Below are positions 59,235 to 64,000 of a stretch of DNA of 64,000 nt, piece by piece. The notes below the pieces were generated by a model. That model was given only the letters and a program-made list of their open reading frames with translations. It had not been told where the DNA came from and ran no database searches. Each line of letters opens with the position of its first letter. Positions within the stretch are counted from its first letter, which is position 1. This stretch comes from an uncultured Bacteroidales bacterium (lineage in GTDB: Bacteria; Bacteroidota; Bacteroidia; Bacteroidales; UBA932), in NCBI GenBank assembly GCA_934725015.1, contig CAKVAS010000001.1:310001-374000 (forward strand). The letters are read 5' to 3'. The translations under genes and the position numbers were made by a program.

Positions 59235-61253
59235 TTATCGGCCAAAATAAACAAGAAGGACAGAGACATCAGAAGGAGAAACTCCGGAAATACGCGATGC
59301 CTGAGCGATAGTGCGCGGAGCGTATCTCTTCAGTTTCTGTCTGCACTCGATAGAAAGCGACTCTACCCTATCGAAATCAAACCCCTCCGGAATAACAAGA
59401 TTTTCCAGCCGACGAATCTTGTCCGCAACCTGACGCTCGCGTTCAATATAGCCGCGATATTTAATATGAATATCCACTATATCTATCAGCGTGGCGTAAT
59501 ACATCTCTTTTTCAATAGCGGCCGAATCCTGCTCGGAAACATCAGGAATTAGACCGACAGTAGCGGCGGCTCTAACGCGGAGCAAATCACCGGAACGAAA
59601 AACACTTTCAGGACATAGAGACAAAGCCTCCTTTTCAACTCCATACTTCTCCAATGTTCCACGTGGAACATATTGCAAAATTTCTGAAGCATCGACCTGC
59701 GGACGTGAAATCAAATCTGACATCTTTCGACGCGAAGGAATTGCGGCAGTAGCTTTGGAACGAAGGTAATCGTTCACATTCTCCGGGCGAATTGAATAAT
59801 CGTCAAAGAAGCTCTCAATCCTGGAGGCGGCCTCGTATTTACGCATGGTGAAATCGTAGCGGAAATCATCTGCCAGACCAATCTGATGAGAAAGCGGGGT
59901 AAGCCGGAAATCTGCATTGTCCTGCCTAAGAAGAATCCTGTATTCGGCACGCGAGGTGAACATCCGGTACGGCTCGTCAACGCCCTTCGTAATCAGGTCG
60001 TCGATAAGCACCCCGATATAAGCCTCATCCCTCTTCAGGACAAAAGGGTCACGCCCGATTACTTTCAGGTGGGCATTGATGCCGGCCATGAGACCCTGGG
60101 CGGCCGCCTCTTCATACCCGGTCGTTCCGTTAATCTGCCCGGCGAAGAAAAGTCCGTCCAAGGTCTTGAGCTCAAGCGAGGCCTTCAGCTGCGTAGGGTC
60201 GAAATAGTCATACTCGACGGCATAGCCCGGACGAAAAATCCTGACATTCTCAAGACCCTTGATGTGGTGAAGCGCCTCAAGCTGAATTTCCAAAGGAAGA
60301 GAAGAGGAGAAGCCCTGAAGATAAAACTCGTTGGTGTCACACCCCTCAGGTTCAAGAAAAAGCTGATGCTCGGTCTTGTCGGCAAAAGTACGCAGCTTAT
60401 CCTCTATGCTCGGGCAATAGCGAGGACCGATGCCGGTAATCTTTCCCGAGAAAAGCGGCGAGTCCTTGAAGCCGGAACGAAGGATGTCGTGGACCTCCTC
60501 ATTGGTATGAACAATGAAACAGTCGCTTTGAGTCCCTCCCCCCTGCACCGAAGAGAGAAAAGGGAGAAATGAAAACTTCTCGGGAGAATCGTCACCCTTT
60601 TGAACAGGAAGCGACTCTACATCGACGGACGAAATGTCAATTCTCGGAGGAGTGCCGGTCTTCATCCGACCGGTACGGATACCCATGGACTTGAGCTGTT
60701 CGGTGAGACCGAAGGAGGACATCTCACCTATCCGTCCGCCGACAAAATCGTTGTGACCTATGAAAAGCCGCCCGGAAAGAAAGGTTCCGGCGGTGAGAAT
60801 AACCGTCTGAGATTTGAAAATTGCACCGGTCTGTGTGCGACAGCCCGTGATTTTTGAATTGTCAAAGAGAAATTCGACGACAGTATCTTGATAAATATCT
60901 AATTTACAATTACTTTCGAGCAATTTTCGCCAAATTTTGCTGAAGCGGTTTTTGTCGCACTGCGCACGCGGACTCCACATTGCCGGACCTTTTGAGCGGT
61001 TCAGCATCCGGAACTGCAAAGTCGAGAGGTCAGTAACGATCCCCATGCATCCGCCGAGCGCGTCAATCTCCCGGACAATCTGCCCCTTGGCAATCCCGCC
61101 CACAGCAGGGTTGCAGGACATCTGGCCGAACTTGTTCATGTCCATCGAAATCAGCAGAGTCCTCGAACCGAGCGAAGACGCCGCCATGGCAGCCTCGCAT
61201 CCGGCGTGGCCTCCCCCGACGACGATGACGTCATATTCACGGAAACTATTCAT
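59235..61253 (-). CDS. mnmG: tRNA uridine-5-carboxymethylaminomethyl modification enzyme MnmG
   Basis: A 672-residue FAD enzyme (GidA) which with MnmE modifies U34 of several tRNAs. VVGGGHAGCEAAMAAS at residues 11-26 binds FAD; CNPAVGGIAKGQIVREIDALGG, SPRAQCDKNRF, and YEEAAAQGLMAGINA near 388 are family signatures, and the C-terminal helical domain ends with SGVSPSDVSVLLVY. It is somewhat longer than the usual 620-630 residues, owing to a segment around DVESLPVQKGDDSPEKF and a loop near 245. It follows ybeY by 25 bp and is probably co-transcribed. A parS-like site lies within the gene. Confidence 0.97.
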   Translation of the reverse strand: MNSFREYDVIVVGGGHAGCEAAMAASSLGSRTLLISMDMNKFGQMSCNPAVGGIAKGQIVREIDALGGCMGIVTDLSTLQFRMLNRSKGPAMWSPRAQCDKNRFSKIWRKLLESNCKLDIYQDTVVEFLFDNSKITGCRTQTGAIFKSQTVILTAGTFLSGRLFIGHNDFVGGRIGEMSSFGLTEQLKSMGIRTGRMKTGTPPRIDISSVDVESLPVQKGDDSPEKFSFLPFLSSVQGGGTQSDCFIVHTNEEVHDILRSGFKDSPLFSGKITGIGPRYCPSIEDKLRTFADKTEHQLFLEPEGCDTNEFYLQGFSSSLPLEIQLEALHHIKGLENVRIFRPGYAVEYDYFDPTQLKASLELKTLDGLFFAGQINGTTGYEEAAAQGLMAGINAHLKVIGRDPFVLKRDEAYIGVLIDDLITKGVDEPYRMFTSRAEYRILLRQDNADFRLTPLSHQIGLADDFRYDFTMRKYEAASRIESFFDDYSIRPENVNDYLRSKATAAIPSRRKMSDLISRPQVDASEILQYVPRGTLEKYGVEKEALSLCPESVFRSGDLLRVRAAATVGLIPDVSEQDSAAIEKEMYYATLIDIVDIHIKYRGYIERERQVADKIRRLENLVIPEGFDFDRVESLSIECRQKLKRYAPRTIAQASRISGVSPSDVSVLLVYFGR
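59655..59670. promoter_or_regulatory. parS-like palindrome inside mnmG
   Basis: A second TGTTCCACGTGGAACA, identical to the one at 59095, 560 bp away. It falls in the coding sequence for YVPRGTL of MnmG. I found no other copy in the window. Confidence 0.65.
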
Positions 61254-61278
61254 ATAATTTAGAATAATTCAATTTACA

Positions 61279-61698
61279 TTACAGAAGTTCACGCAGCGAA
61301 AGATAGTAGTTTTCCTTGGAGCGCATCATCTTAACGTCCTCGCCCGTATGGTCGTCATATCCCATGAGATGAAGAAGTCCATGGATTATGACACGGTTAA
61401 GCTCTTCCTTGAACCCGGAGCCGAACTCGACGGCATTCTCACGGACGGAATCGACGCTGATGAAGAGGTCCCCCGAGAGCCGGTCACCCTCACAGTAGTC
61501 GAAGGTGATTATGTCGGTGAAATAGTCATGGTGAAGAAACCTCTGGTTGATGTCGAGCACATAATTGTCCGAACAGAAGATTATCGAGATGTCCCCAATC
61601 CGGAAAATTTCGCTCTCTGCCGCAAGCTTGAGCCATTCGTTGGTCTTCCTGCGGTCGCGGAAAACAAAGTCGGTGTCCTGAAAGTAATATGAAATCAT
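61279..61698 (-). CDS. ybeY: Endoribonuclease YbeY
   Basis: A 139-residue zinc-dependent RNase needed for 16S rRNA 3' maturation and ribosome quality control. The metal motif HGLLHLMGYDDHT is near residue 107; NQRFLHHDYFTDIITFDY near 51 is also characteristic. The ATG at 61698 (MISYYFQDTDFVF) matches the family; a start 51 bp upstream would add an atypical extension overlapping the leader. First gene of ybeY-mnmG. Confidence 0.95.
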   Translation of the reverse strand: MISYYFQDTDFVFRDRRKTNEWLKLAAESEIFRIGDISIIFCSDNYVLDINQRFLHHDYFTDIITFDYCEGDRLSGDLFISVDSVRENAVEFGSGFKEELNRVIIHGLLHLMGYDDHTGEDVKMMRSKENYYLSLRELL

Positions 61699-61746
61699 AC
61701 GCAAAAAAATCGCGGAGACCCGTCGCAGGGCCGCCAAAATCGTCTG

Positions 61747-61754
61747 CAAATCTA
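61747..61754 (-). promoter_or_regulatory. -7 element for ybeY-mnmG
   Basis: TAGATTTG on the minus strand, about 49 bp upstream of the ybeY start, divergent from the tonB promoter. Confidence 0.5.
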
Positions 61755-61772
61755 CAACTAATAAACAAAAAG

Positions 61773-61803
61773 TTTGTTATAAAAATTATTATTTCTAACT
61801 TTA
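61773..61803 (+). promoter_or_regulatory. Promoter of the tonB gene
   Basis: TTTG (61773-61776), 19 bp, TAACTTTA (61796-61803), one mismatch to the -7 consensus. Confidence 0.5.
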
Positions 61804-61895
61804 CACGACTTTATGGCCTCCGGCTTATGGCAGACAAAGAAGCCTGACACCGGGGAAACAAAGGAGAAAATAAATAAAAACAGATTCTATACAAT

Positions 61896-62585
61896 ATGGA
61901 AGTTAAGAAGTCACCAAAAGCAAGTCTTGAGAACAAGAAATTGCTGTTCGTGGAAATCGGACTGGTAATTGCCCTGGTTGCGGTCTATGTGGCGTTCAAC
62001 TGGACGTCAAGGGATGCGCAGGTGAGCACGCTCGAAGCTGACAATCAGGTAGTTCAGGAAGAGGAAATCATTCCTATCACTCAGGAGACGCCGCCACCGC
62101 CACCTGAGGCTCCGAAGATTCCGGTTCTTTCCGACCAGATCGACATCGTCGATGACGAAATCAAGATTGACAACGATTTCCTCTCCCTTGAGGACGACAA
62201 CAACATGGGAGTTGAAATCATGGACTATGTGGAGAACGTTCAGGAAGAGGTGGTCGAAGAGGAAGCCATTCCGTTCCAGCTCGTGGAGGAGAAGCCTTCA
62301 TTCATGGGAGGCGATGCAAACGATTTCTCAAAGTGGGTGAACAAGAGGCTCGTCTATCCCGAAATTGCCAAGGAGAACGGCGTTCAGGGCCGCGTTACCC
62401 TCCAGTTCACGGTTGAGAAGGACGGAACGGTCACAAAGGTGAAGGTGCTCAGAGGAGTCGATCCTTCACTTGACAAGGAGGCGGTGAGAGTTGTCTCAAT
62501 GTCACCGAAATGGAGTCCGGGAAAACAGCGTGACCGTGCGGTGCCTGTAACATACACCTTCCCTGTATTTTTCCAGCTGCGATAG
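61896..62585 (+). CDS. tonB: Energy transducer TonB
   Basis: A 229-residue protein that passes energy from the ExbBD motor to outer-membrane TonB-dependent receptors. One TM segment spans about residues 16-36, followed by a short Pro-rich stretch (TQETPPPPPEAPKIPVL) and an acidic linker with few prolines. The TonB C-terminal domain runs from about 148 (YPEIAKENGVQGRVTLQFTV... VKVLRGVDPSLDKEAVRVV... WSPGKQRDRAVPVTYTFPV). Bacteroidetes carry many such paralogues; which receptors it serves cannot be told. Followed by a terminator. Confidence 0.93.
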   Translation: MEVKKSPKASLENKKLLFVEIGLVIALVAVYVAFNWTSRDAQVSTLEADNQVVQEEEIIPITQETPPPPPEAPKIPVLSDQIDIVDDEIKIDNDFLSLEDDNNMGVEIMDYVENVQEEVVEEEAIPFQLVEEKPSFMGGDANDFSKWVNKRLVYPEIAKENGVQGRVTLQFTVEKDGTVTKVKVLRGVDPSLDKEAVRVVSMSPKWSPGKQRDRAVPVTYTFPVFFQLR

Positions 62586-62642
62586 TACGCTCGCATAAAT
62601 AAGCGGATAGCTGCGTTTCACTCGCAAGCTAAAAAATGAAAT

Positions 62643-62672
62643 GGCGATTGAAGCAATTCGGTCGCCTTTTTT
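62643..62672 (+). terminator. Terminator after tonB
   Basis: GGCGA-n-GAA-GCAA-TTC-n-TCGCC stem followed by TTTTTT. Confidence 0.85.
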
Positions 62673-62693
62673 ATAGACCAAAAGATATTCAAT

Positions 62694-63893
62694 ATGCTTA
62701 ATTCAGAGCCTATAATTATAAAAAAATATGTCGAGAAGGCCGTGTTCATCGGAGTGCTGAAGCAGGGAGACGAGGAGGCGAGGGTGAACGAATACCTCGA
62801 CGAACTCGAATTTCTGGCCGAAACGGCGGGCGTGGAGGGGCGCGGACGCTTCGTGCAGAAGGTCGATAAGGCGGACCCGAGAACGTACATCAGAAGCGGC
62901 AAACTTGAGGAAATCAAGACATTCATAGAGGAGAATGAGATTGACGTCGCCATATTCGACGACGAACTCTCCCCCACCCAGCTGAGGAACATAGAGCGCG
63001 AACTGAACATCAAGATTCTCGACAGGACAAACCTGATTCTGGACATATTCGCCCAGAGGGCAAAGACGGCGTATGCAAAGACACAGGTGGAACTCGCTCA
63101 GTATCAATATCTTCTTCCTCGGCTCACACGAATGTGGACGCACCTCGAAAGGCAGAAGGGAGGCATCGGAATGAGGGGACCTGGAGAGACGCAGATTGAG
63201 ACCGACCGGCGAATCATTCAGGACAAGATTGCAAGGCTGAAGGAACAGCTCAAGAAGATTGACAAACAGATGGCCTCGCAGCGCGGAAACAGGGGCTCCC
63301 TCGTGCGCATAGCCCTTGTCGGCTACACGAACGTCGGAAAGAGCACCCTGATGAACACGCTGGCAAAGAGCGACGTCTTCGCAGAAAACAAGCTGTTCGC
63401 GACGCTTGACACGACGGTGAGGAAAGTCGTGATTGAGAATGTTCCGTTCCTGCTGAGCGACACCGTGGGATTCATAAGAAAACTCCCAACGCAGCTCGTG
63501 GAGGCCTTCAAAAGCACGCTTGACGAGGTGCGGGAGGCTGACATCCTGATGCACGTGGTCGATATATCACACCCCAACCACGAGGAGCACATCCGGGTGG
63601 TGAACGAGACCCTGCGCGACATAGGCGCAATCAACAAGCCTATATTCGTGGTTTTCAACAAGATTGACGCATATCGTCACGAGGAGTACGACGAGTTTTC
63701 CCTCGAGCCCAAGAAGCCGGAGAACTACACGCTTGAGGAGTACAAGAACTCATGGATAGCAAAGGAGAACACCCCGTGCATATTCATCTCGGCAAAGCAG
63801 AAAATCGGCATGGACAAGCTCCGCGCGGACCTCTACAAAATGGTCGCGGAAATTCACGCCGGGCGCTATCCCTTCAACAATTTCCTATGGTAA
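62694..63893 (+). CDS. hflX: Ribosome-associated GTPase HflX
   Basis: A 399-residue GTPase that splits stalled ribosomes under stress. The N-terminal HflX domain contains GRGRFVQKVDKADPRTYIRSGKL as its core (around residues 45-65), a coiled coil with GGIGMRGPGETQIETDRR near 157, then the G domain: G1 GYTNVGKST near 208, G3 DTVGFIRKLPTQLVEAF near 256, G4 NKID near 323, G5 SAKQKIGMD near 362. Length and order are standard. Confidence 0.97.
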   Translation: MLNSEPIIIKKYVEKAVFIGVLKQGDEEARVNEYLDELEFLAETAGVEGRGRFVQKVDKADPRTYIRSGKLEEIKTFIEENEIDVAIFDDELSPTQLRNIERELNIKILDRTNLILDIFAQRAKTAYAKTQVELAQYQYLLPRLTRMWTHLERQKGGIGMRGPGETQIETDRRIIQDKIARLKEQLKKIDKQMASQRGNRGSLVRIALVGYTNVGKSTLMNTLAKSDVFAENKLFATLDTTVRKVVIENVPFLLSDTVGFIRKLPTQLVEAFKSTLDEVREADILMHVVDISHPNHEEHIRVVNETLRDIGAINKPIFVVFNKIDAYRHEEYDEFSLEPKKPENYTLEEYKNSWIAKENTPCIFISAKQKIGMDKLRADLYKMVAEIHAGRYPFNNFLW

Positions 63894-63960
63894 AGATCCT
63901 AATTTAAGGCGAATGCCAAGCCTTGCCCTTCATCCTTAAATTTGAATTTTTATTGAAAAA

Positions 63961-63996
63961 AAAGAGCCTGCTGAAAATTAAACAGCAGGCTCTTTT
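63961..63996 (+). terminator. Terminator after hflX
   Basis: AAAGAGCCTGCTG pairs with CAGCAGGCTCTTT over 13 bp, followed by T. Confidence 0.9.
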
Positions 63997-64000
63997 CACT

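Noticed and set aside
62703..63554. 283-codon minus-strand frame across hflX
   Set aside because: Shadow of the conserved GTPase gene with no start context or motif.

Overview
This window comes from a Bacteroidota chromosome, most likely order Bacteroidales. The evidence is a fused SecDF, an eukaryote-type single-chain glycyl-tRNA synthetase, many lipoproteins, C10 (streptopain-like) proteases with DUF3244-like secreted proteins, FISUMP/PCMD surface proteins, and repeated promoters of the Bacteroidetes type (-33 TTTG, -7 TAnnTTTG). I cannot name the genus. There is no transposase, integrase, CRISPR array or rRNA operon.

Layout. 1-11.6 kb is mostly housekeeping: a partial tRNA-Ser(GCT), a periplasmic PD40-like protein, secDF, dnaE, a ThiL-like protein that has lost its catalytic motifs, and a stand-alone AAA ATPase. 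11.6-16.7 kb holds a large FISUMP/PCMD lipoprotein, a small conserved-looking protein, a candidate structured RNA of about 255 nt, and a DUF4143-type ATPase. 16.9-23.2 kb is a drug-efflux-like operon (tolC, hlyD, two ABC-2 permeases) with a divergent AraC-family regulator. 23.3-30.5 kb has three surface lipoprotein genes in a row, glyS and an SGNH esterase.

30.5-53.7 kb is an accessory island, visibly richer in A+T than the flanks. It contains three copies, in two orientations, of one module: a TPR/transmembrane/HTH regulator (intact once, internally deleted once, reduced to a 3' fragment once), a shared region of about 220 bp with a TTTG-N20-TAnnTTTG promoter, and a DUF3244-like secreted protein. 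Similarity stops at the DUF3244 stop codon. Beyond it each copy carries different cargo: a duplicated lipoprotein family of unknown function; a C10 protease with lipoproteins and a truncated C10 relative; or an S74-chaperone protein, an HExxH lipoprotein and more lipoproteins. Deleted and chimeric genes show that the cassettes recombine.

Five stand-alone ATPases and one AbiEi-like/Fic fusion sit in and around the accessory DNA. Four of these six genes have short direct repeats by their promoter, different in sequence at each gene but spaced 32-33 bp start to start; a fifth has a long inverted repeat instead. This is the most unusual pattern in the window and suggests self-recognising regulatory sites.

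53.7-64 kb returns to housekeeping: a lipoprotein/beta-barrel pair, folK, sufT-sufE-sufS, ruvA, mnmG-ybeY (with two parS-like palindromes in and beside mnmG), tonB and hflX.
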